Shown piece after piece: positions 1 through 9,959 of a stretch of 64,000 nucleotides of DNA. This DNA comes from Chitinophagaceae bacterium (GTDB lineage Bacteria > Bacteroidota > Bacteroidia > Chitinophagales > Chitinophagaceae), in NCBI GenBank assembly GCA_026415715.1, contig JAOAGO010000013.1, positions 1 through 64,000 of the forward strand. The letters are read 5' to 3'. The notes below the pieces were generated by a model that was given only the letters and a program-made list of their open reading frames with translations, was not told the origin of the DNA and did no database searches. The position numbers were made by a program, and so were the translations under genes. Every line of letters begins with the position of its first letter. Positions within the stretch are counted from its first letter, which is position 1.

Positions 1-1984
1 GGATATGGTTATTGACCGTAACGGTCATTTTTTTGTTTCTCTTCGCAATGCCACCACTGCCGAATCCCGCGGTGTATTACGCTCTACCGACAGAGGTACA
101 ACCTGGACACGGGTTTTAGGACTCCCACTGCCCGGCTTCAATACCGGGAGAGCCGCTGATCTAGAAGTAGCTTCCAACGGTGATGTATATGCCAGCCTGG
201 GTATCTTGTCGCGTTCAGAAGTTTATAAATCATCTTTCGCTGCGCATGGAGTAAATACCGGCGCACCCGGCACCTGGATAAATATTACCCCTTCAACACC
301 TACGGTAACCCAAAGAGTGGAAATTGCCGTTGCGCCTTCCGATCCGCAAAGAGTGTATTTGTTCATGCAGGACAGCGCCACCTCTCAGGTTCTCAATGTT
401 TACCGTTCCGTGAACGGCGGCATATCATGGGCTTCGCTTCCCGCGCCAACCGCTCTGAATAATGGCGCTAACTCTCAAACCTGGTTCAATCTGATTGCGG
501 CTGTTGACCCTGCCAATCCGGACTTCATCGTTGCCGGAGGGCTGGACCTGGCCCGCTCCACAGACGGAGGAAATACCTGGACTACCATTACTACGGCATC
601 CACCGTGCATGTGGACCACCACGTTTTGATATTTGACGGCTCAAGCAAACTTATCAACGGTAACGACGGCGGTGTATATTACTGCTCTAATATTCAGGCT
701 GCCAACCCTGTATTTGTGCCTAAAAATAAAGGATACAATGTTACTCAATTTTATGCCGCTGATTTGCATCCCGGTGCGGGAGTAAATTATTTTCTGGCCG
801 GCGCGCAGGATAACGGAAATCAGAAATTCACGCAAAGCGGCATGAATTCTACATCAGCCATCACGGGAGGCGATGGCGGTTTTTGCCAAATAGATCAAAG
901 CAACCCACAGCTACAGATTGTGGCTACTACAAATAACAATTATGCAAGGTCGCTGAACGGAGGGAACAGTTTTTCCTCGTTAGGCAGCAGCATCAATAAC
1001 GACAGGGGGCAATTTATCAATCCGTCCGACTTTGATGAGGCAGCCAAAATTCTGTATGCCGGCGACGACGCGGGCAAATATTATTGTATCTCCGGATTAA
1101 ACGGAACACCAACGGCAATCTCAGTGGCTTCCGGAGCATTCGGGAATCAGGAAGTAACAGCCATAAAAGTAGATCCGTTCAGTCCGAATACAATATGGCT
1201 GGGAGTTTCGTTTGGAACTCCTGCCGGCCTTCCCCGTGTACTTAAATTGTCGAATGCCAACACGTCAAATCCTACCGTAATTACAGTGGCCAATATTGGT
1301 AACGTGGCAAATGCGGCTATTTCCTGTATTGATGTGGATCTCAACGATGCAAACCGGATTTTGGTAACACTGTCCAACTTCGGCGTAAACAGCGTTTGGC
1401 TTAGTACAAACGGAGGTACCGTTTTTTCCAGCATAGAAGGAAACCTGCCGGATATGCCGGTTCGCTGGGGAATGTTTGCTCCGCCCAACGCTGAACTTAG
1501 TGGTCCGGGCGGCGGTGTAGGCGGAATTTTACTCGCTACCGAACTGGGTGTATGGACTACTTCTCAGATGCTGGGAGCAGCTACCCAATGGATTCCCAAC
1601 AATTCAGGTTTGGCCAACGTAAGAACCGACATGCTGCGCTACCGTTCATCCGACCATCTGTTGATTGCAGCCACTCACGGAAGAGGGCTTTTCAGCACTA
1701 CACTTCCCACTATTGTTACAGGTATCGTCAATCCACCGCCGGCAACCCGGGATTTTATAAAATTTGTGAGCGCTCAGCATAATACTCTACTCATTGAACC
1801 CGGAACGCTTTCTGTTACATCTTATACTGTTCAGATTTTTACCATGCAGGGGCAACTGCTTTATGAAAAGCAATTTCCTTACCGATCGGTTATGCTCAAT
1901 CTGAAGCCATATCCACCCGGAGCCTATGTGCTTCGTTGTCGGGGCAATCGGGGCGAAATTTATCAACAGAAATTTATCAGGTAA
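1..1984 (+). CDS. Secreted Asp-box (sortilin/VPS10-like) beta-propeller with T9SS sorting domain, 5'-truncated
   Basis: The reading frame is open to the left edge, so this is the C-terminal part of a longer protein; the first ATG inside the window is at base 5. The visible 659 residues carry repeated Asp-box motifs of the S-x-D-x-G-x-T-W type (STDRGTTW near residue 27, SVNGGISW near 135, STDGGNTW near 185, a degenerate STNGGTVF near 465), which is the signature of sortilin/BNR-type propellers. The last 80 or so residues follow a proline-rich linker and read as a type A type IX secretion sorting domain (YTVQIFTMQGQLLYEKQF, then PPGAYVLRC, ending QKFIR). The protein is therefore probably exported through the outer membrane and anchored or released. 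The enzymatic or binding role cannot be told from this part. No terminator is visible before the convergent gene downstream. Confidence 0.85.
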   Translation, partial: DMVIDRNGHFFVSLRNATTAESRGVLRSTDRGTTWTRVLGLPLPGFNTGRAADLEVASNGDVYASLGILSRSEVYKSSFAAHGVNTGAPGTWINITPSTPTVTQRVEIAVAPSDPQRVYLFMQDSATSQVLNVYRSVNGGISWASLPAPTALNNGANSQTWFNLIAAVDPANPDFIVAGGLDLARSTDGGNTWTTITTASTVHVDHHVLIFDGSSKLINGNDGGVYYCSNIQAANPVFVPKNKGYNVTQFYAADLHPGAGVNYFLAGAQDNGNQKFTQSGMNSTSAITGGDGGFCQIDQSNPQLQIVATTNNNYARSLNGGNSFSSLGSSINNDRGQFINPSDFDEAAKILYAGDDAGKYYCISGLNGTPTAISVASGAFGNQEVTAIKVDPFSPNTIWLGVSFGTPAGLPRVLKLSNANTSNPTVITVANIGNVANAAISCIDVDLNDANRILVTLSNFGVNSVWLSTNGGTVFSSIEGNLPDMPVRWGMFAPPNAELSGPGGGVGGILLATELGVWTTSQMLGAATQWIPNNSGLANVRTDMLRYRSSDHLLIAATHGRGLFSTTLPTIVTGIVNPPPATRDFIKFVSAQHNTLLIEPGTLSVTSYTVQIFTMQGQLLYEKQFPYRSVMLNLKPYPPGAYVLRCRGNRGEIYQQKFIR

Positions 1985-2032
1985 ACCAATATATCAACCA
2001 CAAAAGAAGAGTGAAAAGCTAAATTAATAATG

Positions 2033-2545
2033 TTAACCTGAGATTTGATCTGACTCCTTCGGCAGTTTGCCATCCGTTCGTTTAAACATCATGATGTAAC
2101 CGTTAAGGTTTTTCTTTTTGTGTTTGTTTACCTGTACCGGTTTTATCATATGAAATTCGCTGAATCGTGGTACATAGGCGTAACTGATTATATTTCCGTC
2201 AATATCTGCCCATTTATGCTGCCTGAAGATGACCATTTTTTCGTTCCAGTCATACATTCTTACTTCAAAAAGACGGGACGAGTATTCTCCGATGAACACA
2301 AACTGATACCATGTGCCTTTGTTTAATGGTACGATAACCGGAAATTCATACTCGCTTTCCATATTTAAGCAGGCTTCGCGTAAAAGGCTGAAACCAAGTG
2401 TATGATAATATTTTTTTATGCTGTCGGCCTGGCGAATTACCAAAGAATCATTGCAGGACGATTGAGTTATTCCCTGTGATTTAGCTGAAGCTGCAATAAT
2501 AAATAGAAAAATCATTAATGCGCAATAGCGGGACTTGGAAATCAT
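2033..2545 (-). CDS. Small secreted protein of unknown function
   Basis: I do not recognise the family. The frame is open further upstream, but the ATG at 2545 starts a convincing signal peptide (basic MISKSRY, hydrophobic core ALMIFLFIIAA, cleavage near SAKSQG). The extra 33 residues upstream are encoded by A/T homopolymers and look like leader sequence. The mature part is about 145 residues, has one cysteine near its start and is rich in aromatic residues with a basic KHKKKN stretch near the C-terminus, so a small beta-rich periplasmic or surface protein is plausible. It converges on the Asp-box gene to the left and lies downstream of the SDR gene on the same strand, with a 198-base AT-rich gap between them that may hold its own promoter. 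Confidence 0.6.
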   Translation of the reverse strand: MISKSRYCALMIFLFIIAASAKSQGITQSSCNDSLVIRQADSIKKYYHTLGFSLLREACLNMESEYEFPVIVPLNKGTWYQFVFIGEYSSRLFEVRMYDWNEKMVIFRQHKWADIDGNIISYAYVPRFSEFHMIKPVQVNKHKKKNLNGYIMMFKRTDGKLPKESDQISG

Positions 2546-2743
2546 AAGGTTTAATAAGAATTGGATTATCCATAAAGTTAATGAACAGATTTTTTTATAA
2601 AAAATTTTTTTAAAAAAAGGTTCAGAAAGTAAATTTTTAAGCAATAGTTCAGCAATTCGCAGGCCAAAAATCTCAATCGTAAAAAAGAATGTCGGGCGAA
2701 AGAGGAATTTTCTGAGAAAAAGCTCCGGTTTTATTGATTTCCA

Positions 2744-3499
2744 TCAATGCCTGTGAAAATAAAAAGAATTGGCCTGCTGCAGACAAGTTAAAGTGAGTTC
2801 ATTTATACAAACATGTTCAGGCAGGGTAGTGCAGAAATAAACCACCTCGGCCACATCTTCGGCTGTTAGAGCCTTAATGCCTTCATACACCTGTGCCGCC
2901 TTTTCTTTGTCGCCTTTGAATCGCACCAGCGAAAACTCGGTTTCTGCGGCTCCGGGTTGTATGCAGGTTACCTTTATGCCTTTACGTAACAAATCAATTC
3001 GCATGGCCTGGCTCAACGCTCTGACCGCAAATTTTGTAGCGCAGTACACGTTGCCTTTTTCATAAACTTCATTTCCCGCCGTGGAGCCCATATTGATGAT
3101 GTGCCCTTTTCCTTGTTGAACCATAAGGTGACTCACAAACCGTGCAACGTATAAAAACCCTTTTATATTCGTATCAATCATGGTTTCCCAGTCTTCCATA
3201 TCGGCTTCGTCAAAATAATCGCGGCCCAGCGCCAATCCTGCATTATTGATCAGTACATCTATTTTTTTCCATGATTCGGGTAATGCGGATATATGTTGCC
3301 ACACTTCTGCTTTGTTTCTGACATCAAACGGTAATAACAATGATTCAACGCCAAAGTCAGTCTTGAGAGTTGAAGCCAGTTGATTGAGTCTATCAGTTCT
3401 TCTGCCATTTAGTATGAGTTGATAGCCTGCGGCGGCAAATCGCTGTGCACAGGCTTTACCAAAACCGGATGTGGCGCCGGAAATGAACACAACAGGCAT
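2744..3499 (-). CDS. SDR family NAD(P)-dependent oxidoreductase, YdfG-like
   Basis: Classical short-chain dehydrogenase of 251 residues. The nucleotide-binding motif SGATSGFGKA is at residues 7-16, NNAG at 85-88, and the catalytic Ser139-Tyr152-Lys156 are all present (INMGST, then YCATK). An Arg-Arg pair after the second strand (NGRR, 31-34) favours NADP(H). Overall layout is closest to the YdfG/serine 3-dehydrogenase group, which reduces or oxidises small 3-hydroxy acids and malonic semialdehyde; the true substrate is not deducible. The C-terminus ends in an aromatic, basic FYFHRH tail, as subunit-contact tails do in that group. It appears monocistronic. Confidence 0.88.
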   Translation of the reverse strand: MPVVFISGATSGFGKACAQRFAAAGYQLILNGRRTDRLNQLASTLKTDFGVESLLLPFDVRNKAEVWQHISALPESWKKIDVLINNAGLALGRDYFDEADMEDWETMIDTNIKGFLYVARFVSHLMVQQGKGHIINMGSTAGNEVYEKGNVYCATKFAVRALSQAMRIDLLRKGIKVTCIQPGAAETEFSLVRFKGDKEKAAQVYEGIKALTAEDVAEVVYFCTTLPEHVCINELTLTCLQQANSFYFHRH

Positions 3500-3724
3500 A
3501 ATATATTTTTTGGGGACTCAAAATATTAAAAAAACCTTACACACGGTAAGAAAGCTTTTGTGCTATAAAAATCATTGCCGAACATATTTAAGATGGGTAA
3601 TGTTACTGAGGAGCGTTATGGAATTGAATTTAATATTAAGTCCGGTATTGAGATAGAAGCTGCAATAAGATTAAATAAACACAAAGAGGAATAGAGGAGA
3701 AAAATTTTATGTAGAAAAAATGTT

Positions 3725-6208
3725 TCAGAACGTTACCCTGAAGCTGCCGAACACACCGAATGATTGATCGCCTGTTCTCTGCATTCTGGCCGGTAAAAGT
3801 CTCCAAACAAAATCAATACGGAAAATACGGAAAATATTGTCCACACCGGTGCCGGCTTCCAGATATGTTTTTCCATTCAGGCTTTGAAAGTTATGACCCT
3901 TTTTATAATTTAAAATACGGTTTTCTTCAGACAAACTGCCCCAAAGGGTTTTCAACGTCCAGAACTGCCGTAGTTTCAGTTTGGGAAAGAAACGGAAAAC
4001 GCCGCTGCCCAGGTGATGTTCAAGATTTATACCGGCATATCGGTCATGTATGAATTCCCAACGGTTCATCATGTTAAACGCATATTTATTGTAATAGTAC
4101 AATTCATTTCCCGGCGCAATGTCAAGCATGGTATAGGGTAAAATGCCAAATGTTTTTCCGGCATATATCATCCATTCCAGATTGCCGAAAGGCGGAATTC
4201 TGAGATTGTCTGAAATGCTGCCTGAAATTTTGGTATATGCATAACTGCTGCCGAAAACACGAGGAAATCCCCGGGATATATAAAACTCTCCGATAGGATA
4301 AGCGCTGCCAAGGCTGGTGCGGTAAAAATGATTTTCCAGAAAACGTTCAAGCCAGGCAAACCGTAACCGCAATGTGATTTCAAATGTGGTAAGAGGGCGC
4401 ACTGATAAATGCCGGAATGAATCCAGCGGCACCAGATTCCGAAGCGGATAGAATGATTTATGAAGTACGGTAGCACGGGTTGACATCCAGGGAAGCACTT
4501 CCTTGAAAAATTCAGTCCGTTTTTCATCTACTTTCAGGTTTTTAATCGGCACGCCATTTTTCCGGATAGCTAAGGCAAATACATTATCCTGTGAAACTTC
4601 TCCGTAATAATTCTGCCCCCAGTCTAAATCATTTGTATAAGATGCATACCAATACGTACGGGGATCTTTTTTCGGCAGATAAAATATTTCGGCCATCCCT
4701 TTCAGTTGCTTATCACCAAAGCCGTAAGCCAGATAACCATGCAGTCTGATTTTTTTGTTGAATTGTTTGTTGGTGCCCAGGTCAAAACGCAGGCGCAGCC
4801 CTTCCCATCCGTTGGAGGAAATCCAGTTAAACCAGGGCCCGATCTGATAATTGCCGATATCGAGATAACCGGTACCGATAAAACTCATCGTTTTGGTGAA
4901 GCGTTTAAACTCCGGTGCACGGGTAAGGGTATCTATCATTTTGATAATGCCTGCTTCGGTGCGGGACAGAGGTTCATGTCTTGCCAGGCTCCAGTATTCT
5001 TTATTTTTTTCCGTCGCATCTTTCAGCGTAATAATTTCTTCCACATTTTTGTTTTTATTCAACTCACGGATGATGCTGCTGTCATTTACGCGGATATTTC
5101 GGTAAGTGCTTGTTTTTCGCCCGATGAAAGCAGGGTTTTCCGGTCCTGCCGGCGCCAGATGTACCACATACTTGTCTTTTGTTATAAACCAGTTTATGCT
5201 GTCCATCAGCTGATATTCCTGAATCATGGTGAGGTGTTGTATAAAATTTATGTTGGCTTCACGGCTGAGACGGAGGTTAATTTTCTGTATGGCAAAACTC
5301 CCCACATGTACCCAGCAATCTCCCTCAAATGTATCTCCTCCTTTTCGTTTCGGCGTAAATACCAGATGATAGTACCGGCGCCCGCCCCACGACTGTGTAT
5401 CCGTTACCTGATAGAAATAATAATAATCACCGTTATCACTGAGGGGGCTGACATATAACTTGTCAAACACGGGAATAAAGTTGTTATATACATTCACTAC
5501 CTGATCCATACCGCCCAAAAGTTTCAGCACACTTTCATTTTTTACGCCGTTCGTATTTGCGGCCTTTATAATTTCCCTTCGCTTTCGGGGATTTTTTTGA
5601 TAATAATAATCTGAAATAACTTCCGTGAGATAAGCCGGCAGATATTTTATACCTTCCGATGTATCAATATTGCTTCTGATGAGGTCGCTGACAGGCTTCA
5701 ACGGTTTGAAGTTTCCTGCTTTTTCAAAATTGATATTTTTCAGATCTAACTCTAATTTGTTATACAGCTCATACGAAAAATTATCAAAACGGAACCGGTC
5801 GTTTTTAGGTTTATTCTGCACAATTTTTTTCCACACATATAATCCGCGGTTAACCTTTGCTTTTACCGCTACACCTTCAGAAAAGGTGCCTCTTTCCAGT
5901 CGAATATCCAGATAAATACTGTCTCCGGGTTTCAGCAGAATCCGAAAGGGTTGATATCCTACACAGGTAATTTCCAGGGTGTCTGAAGGCCATGAGCCGA
6001 GCACAAAACGAAAGGCTCCGGATGAATCGGATAATTTTCCTGTTGTGGTTCCTTTAAACGATACGGATGCAAAAGGAACAGGCTCTTCACTGGCGGCGTC
6101 CAGCACCTTTCCCTGAATGATAACAAACTGTGCTGCCGCACGATGGCATATCTGAAAAAGTAAAAATATTGCTATACCCGTTCCCTTTCGCACTATCTGT
6201 TTCGTCAT
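3725..6208 (-). CDS. DUF5686 and carboxypeptidase-regulatory-like domain outer-membrane protein
   Basis: 827 residues. A signal peptide (MTKQIVRKGTGIAIFLLFQ, cleavage near AAAQ) is followed by a CarboxypepD_reg-like beta-sandwich at about residues 30-110 (IQGKVLDAASEEPVPFASV, then a CVGYQPF motif), as at the N-terminus of many Bacteroidota outer-membrane proteins. The rest matches the DUF5686 layout: a long middle part with many Tyr/Trp/Asn and a C-terminal half with repeated amphipathic strands ending in an aromatic residue (FRVTF), as in beta-barrels. The family sits in the outer membrane of many Bacteroidota; its function is not established. It is separated by 228 bases from the next leftward gene, so it probably has its own promoter. 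Confidence 0.82.
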   Translation of the reverse strand: MTKQIVRKGTGIAIFLLFQICHRAAAQFVIIQGKVLDAASEEPVPFASVSFKGTTTGKLSDSSGAFRFVLGSWPSDTLEITCVGYQPFRILLKPGDSIYLDIRLERGTFSEGVAVKAKVNRGLYVWKKIVQNKPKNDRFRFDNFSYELYNKLELDLKNINFEKAGNFKPLKPVSDLIRSNIDTSEGIKYLPAYLTEVISDYYYQKNPRKRREIIKAANTNGVKNESVLKLLGGMDQVVNVYNNFIPVFDKLYVSPLSDNGDYYYFYQVTDTQSWGGRRYYHLVFTPKRKGGDTFEGDCWVHVGSFAIQKINLRLSREANINFIQHLTMIQEYQLMDSINWFITKDKYVVHLAPAGPENPAFIGRKTSTYRNIRVNDSSIIRELNKNKNVEEIITLKDATEKNKEYWSLARHEPLSRTEAGIIKMIDTLTRAPEFKRFTKTMSFIGTGYLDIGNYQIGPWFNWISSNGWEGLRLRFDLGTNKQFNKKIRLHGYLAYGFGDKQLKGMAEIFYLPKKDPRTYWYASYTNDLDWGQNYYGEVSQDNVFALAIRKNGVPIKNLKVDEKRTEFFKEVLPWMSTRATVLHKSFYPLRNLVPLDSFRHLSVRPLTTFEITLRLRFAWLERFLENHFYRTSLGSAYPIGEFYISRGFPRVFGSSYAYTKISGSISDNLRIPPFGNLEWMIYAGKTFGILPYTMLDIAPGNELYYYNKYAFNMMNRWEFIHDRYAGINLEHHLGSGVFRFFPKLKLRQFWTLKTLWGSLSEENRILNYKKGHNFQSLNGKTYLEAGTGVDNIFRIFRIDFVWRLLPARMQRTGDQSFGVFGSFRVTF

Positions 6209-6436
6209 AAACAGCTTCCTTAATTATTCTTAAATTTAAAAAGCCCATCTCAATCGTTGGCTTACCAGACAAAGCGCACAAATAACAATTTGATTTCTTT
6301 TACTGAAAAAGTTTATTGACTGTCGGTTAAATTATATTAAACCCTCAGATTTTACATACAAATATGACTCTTATTCGGGTCTGATGATTCTTTAGAATTC
6401 AGTATAAATGCAAGCGCTTTGTTTTACATCAATTCA

Positions 6437-9400
6437 TCAGAAATCAAGCCCCATGGCAAAATACCAGATGGGTTTTCCTTTAAAAAATCCTTTCATTTCC
6501 CATGCGGCATCCAGACGAAGAAAATAACCAAACAGGGTACTTCGGGCACCAAATCCGTAGCCTCCGGCAAAGGGGCCGATGCCGCCGGCTTTAATTTTCA
6601 CGGTGATAGGTGGGTTTCCGTAAGAGACAGACGGTCTTTCTATTTTGTTGTAAGCGCCGTTCCAGGCCGTACCTAAATCAATGAACTGAACAATCTGGAA
6701 ATTCCGGAGAAAAGCATTGTTTATGGGTTTATTGAAAAACGTGGAAAATACCGGAGCCCTGATTTCGCTGTTAATTACAACGGCATTGTTTCCGTTCGCT
6801 ACATTTTGAATAAACCCCCGCATATTTACGGCCAGCGACTGATACGCATAGCTTACGTCGGGAGCCGGGCGGTTTGCTTCGTTGAAATAACGATAACTGC
6901 CGTCATCTTTACGGTTTCCGCCAAACATCAGCCAGTTGTCCACTCCGCCCAGATAATAAATTAACTTCTGATTTCCCCACGAAAAATCGCCTGCAGCCCG
7001 GGTAGCCCAAATGATATTTCTGTACAGAGAAAGGTAGTGCCTTGCATCAAATCCGAAATTGAAAGTAGTGGGATATTTTCTGTTTCCGGGGGGCGCCGTA
7101 GTTCTCATTCTGGCGTTCACGTCAAAAAACACTTTCCAGCGTAGCCCTTTCCAGATATTCAGGGCCGGACTGATTGCATCGTCATGAATATATTCCAACG
7201 ACGATATGATATATTGATTCACGATGTCTTTCAGATTTAAGGTTACCGGTACAAAATCATTGGCCAGAAATACCAAACGGTCGCTTCGGAAAGCCAGATT
7301 CAGCCGGAGGCTTTTCACCGTATTAAAGGGATAAATAAGGGTGCCCTGGTAAAGATTGGAAAGCTGTCTTGCATTGAAGTTTCCGAGTGTGGTTTGCGCC
7401 GTTCCGGTTTGTGAAGAACGATAATATGTAAGCCCGTAGTCCAGCTTCCTTTTCAGGTATTGTGCAGTAAATACGTATTCATTATTATTAAAGTCGGGAC
7501 TGATACGGAAGCCGCCTGCAAATTTCCAGTCTTCCAGCAGATCTGATGCGCCTACTCGAAGAATGCCGTTCAACGGATCGCCGTTGCTGAGTTGTATGGG
7601 TCCGGCGCCGCCTCCGTAGGGCTGATAGCGGGTGATCAGTACGTTATTGTTAAAACCGCTAACCAGGTAGTCGTTGAAAAACTTCGGCGGGCGGTATTCC
7701 CAAACTCTGGCTTTTTTCAGCGGGCTTTCTTTTTGATATTCTTTAGAGCCTACCACTTCACCCACCCGGCTTTTCTGATCTGTCTCATTTTCAAAACCGC
7801 TGTAAAAGAAATCTTTTTTGTCTTTCTGAGCGCTGTCCGGTTGCGTTGAGAGAAGCGCTTCGCGACGGGCAGCCAGTTTTTCTTCTTCAATTACCTTACG
7901 CATATACTCGGTAGGGCGGGCATTTACGTTGCGTCGTCTGAGTGCATTTTCATCAACCCGCAAACGGTAAAGTAATTTAGACTCGCCCAGTTTTATCACT
8001 TCGCTCACCTGTTGATTGTCGCCTGCCGTGCGGGTTTCCAGCAAACTGCTCTGATAGTTGGTAATCGGAAACACATAAGCTGAATCGTTGGTAACGGAAA
8101 AATAACCGACCGAATCAATATCATCTTTTCCCCACTCTTTCAGCAGGCTGTCCACCTCTTTTTGTGAAGGATTACGCAAAACCTCATCACCGATGAAAAC
8201 CAGCGTATCTAATCCTGCACGTTCGGTTGTAAAAAATCCGGCATAGCGGTTATTGATTCCGTTTTCATCGCTTACAAATGTAAAATGCGACTGATTATAC
8301 TGAGAAGGAAAACGGGCGTTGCCCCGTTTCATATCCGTGAGTTTGGAGATTTGCCGAAACTCCGATTTGTTCCAGTTATCTATCAGATAAATATTGAAAC
8401 GACGCGAAGGCAGCGAATCATCCGTGCTTACGGCTTGGGCCGAAGGCCGGTTGCTGGCAAATAAGATGCCTGTTTTGTTTGGGAAGGCCGCAAAAGAAGG
8501 ATCCAAATCATCATACACGTCGTTCGTAATTTGTTCAAAAGTTTGTTTGTCTATTTTATAAACGTAAATGTCAGATTGGCCGCTGCGAACGGCGCTAAAA
8601 ATAAGGGTATTTGCATCCAGCATGTATTTCATATCCTGCACTTGATCAAACTTTGTGATTTCGTGTTTCCAGAGCTTGATTCGGTTTACCAGATCATAAA
8701 CAAAAAAATGGGTTTTTCCTTTGTCGTAATATAGCACGGCCAGCCGTGTTCCTTTTCCGTCCCAGGCCAGTATCGGATAGTTGGGATGAAGTACTTTTTC
8801 CCGGTTTCTGTAACCGATTTTCAGGAGCACTTTTCTTCTTACAAAATCTTCCATCAACACCACCTGATAACGTCCTTGTTTGTATTCTACTACGGCATAG
8901 GTAAAACTTCTGGGGTTGGGATTTGCATTAAAACGAATAAAATCTTTTTTGCCGATGTCTTCCGAAACCGAAAGCTGTCCGCGAGGTGTATTGCGTCGTC
9001 CTCTTAAATCTTTATAGTACATATCCTGTACTTCTGCCATGAAATCACGCAGCACAAACTTGAATTTCTTTTTGGCAATTCTGTTTGAAGCATGATTCAG
9101 GTTTCGGTAAATGCGGGCCAGATATAAAAAGTAGGTTAACTTGTTTTTACCGTATTTATCCGCCATATATTTCCAGAAAGCATGGCCGGCCAGAAGCGGT
9201 TTTTCATAGGCAAACTGATAAAAATTTTTATATTTTCCTTCCAGCATGATGGCCCTCAAATCGTCATCCAGCGCCGTGTTCCAGTTTTCAGCTGCATAAG
9301 ATATATATCCGTCAACCAGCCATTTGGGCAAATCCAGTAAGGTTTGATTGGCGGCAAACTCTCCCAAATCATCTCCGAAAAGCAAATTATCTACAAGCAC

Positions 9401-9823
9401 TCTGGCAATGCCCTGCCTTATCTGACGCCTTAAATTTTCCGTATTGCCGTCGTAATACACAATCATCTTATTATTCACTAACTTGGTAAGCCCGCCGGTG
9501 TTTTGCCAGTCTATTCCCAGCCCGATGTTGGACTGCTGCATTTCATCAAAGTTGTTATATACAATGATATTAATCCGACGCTGCGCTCCGTATTCAATAA
9601 ACTCTTCCAGCGAAGGCAACTCTTTCTCGGCCAGCTGAGCCACCACTTTTCCTAATCCCAAACCATCCTGACTGAAATACGTATTAAAATTTTCGGTTTG
9701 ATAATATTTCCATTTAAATAGCTGGTATTGCACTCTGTTTTTTCCATACTGTACCGTATTCACCTGAGCAGCAACAGAAACTGCCGTGAATACGGGGAAA
9801 AAGAGGAAAAAAAATTTTTTCAT
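6437..9823 (-). CDS. PD40/TolB-like propeller protein with C-terminal beta-barrel
   Basis: 1128 residues with signal peptide (MKKFFFLFFPVFTAVSVAAQ). Residues 30-270 are a mixed alpha/beta part with peptidase-like layout (IDWQNTGG, LPKWLVDGYISYAAENW) but no HExxH motif. Residues about 290-520 hold WD40/PD40-type blades (DLDPSFAAFPNKTGILFASN). The C-terminal 400 residues are strand-rich with many Tyr/Phe/Asn, including a GGVDNWLMFGG motif and a final aromatic residue (YFAMGLDF), as expected of an outer-membrane barrel. Similar Bacteroidota proteins are often named translocation protein TolB, but there is no Tol-Pal context here, so I would not transfer that role. The 136-base region to its right is shared with the divergent MBL gene. 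Confidence 0.78.
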   Translation of the reverse strand: MKKFFFLFFPVFTAVSVAAQVNTVQYGKNRVQYQLFKWKYYQTENFNTYFSQDGLGLGKVVAQLAEKELPSLEEFIEYGAQRRINIIVYNNFDEMQQSNIGLGIDWQNTGGLTKLVNNKMIVYYDGNTENLRRQIRQGIARVLVDNLLFGDDLGEFAANQTLLDLPKWLVDGYISYAAENWNTALDDDLRAIMLEGKYKNFYQFAYEKPLLAGHAFWKYMADKYGKNKLTYFLYLARIYRNLNHASNRIAKKKFKFVLRDFMAEVQDMYYKDLRGRRNTPRGQLSVSEDIGKKDFIRFNANPNPRSFTYAVVEYKQGRYQVVLMEDFVRRKVLLKIGYRNREKVLHPNYPILAWDGKGTRLAVLYYDKGKTHFFVYDLVNRIKLWKHEITKFDQVQDMKYMLDANTLIFSAVRSGQSDIYVYKIDKQTFEQITNDVYDDLDPSFAAFPNKTGILFASNRPSAQAVSTDDSLPSRRFNIYLIDNWNKSEFRQISKLTDMKRGNARFPSQYNQSHFTFVSDENGINNRYAGFFTTERAGLDTLVFIGDEVLRNPSQKEVDSLLKEWGKDDIDSVGYFSVTNDSAYVFPITNYQSSLLETRTAGDNQQVSEVIKLGESKLLYRLRVDENALRRRNVNARPTEYMRKVIEEEKLAARREALLSTQPDSAQKDKKDFFYSGFENETDQKSRVGEVVGSKEYQKESPLKKARVWEYRPPKFFNDYLVSGFNNNVLITRYQPYGGGAGPIQLSNGDPLNGILRVGASDLLEDWKFAGGFRISPDFNNNEYVFTAQYLKRKLDYGLTYYRSSQTGTAQTTLGNFNARQLSNLYQGTLIYPFNTVKSLRLNLAFRSDRLVFLANDFVPVTLNLKDIVNQYIISSLEYIHDDAISPALNIWKGLRWKVFFDVNARMRTTAPPGNRKYPTTFNFGFDARHYLSLYRNIIWATRAAGDFSWGNQKLIYYLGGVDNWLMFGGNRKDDGSYRYFNEANRPAPDVSYAYQSLAVNMRGFIQNVANGNNAVVINSEIRAPVFSTFFNKPINNAFLRNFQIVQFIDLGTAWNGAYNKIERPSVSYGNPPITVKIKAGGIGPFAGGYGFGARSTLFGYFLRLDAAWEMKGFFKGKPIWYFAMGLDF

Positions 9824-9959
9824 ATTTTCTTAATTTCTTTCAATCGGCTTCAGCGCACAAATTTTTTGCATATTAATAAAAAAATATGCACAGTACCTGA
9901 CTTTTCTTTTTGTCTGATGAATAATTTGTTATTTCGCTTCTAAATTACGGAAAACATTT

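Noticed and set aside
4706-5458. 250-codon ORF on the plus strand inside the DUF5686 gene
   Set aside because: It is fully antisense to a well-supported membrane protein gene, has no recognisable domain and shows the composition expected of a complementary shadow frame.
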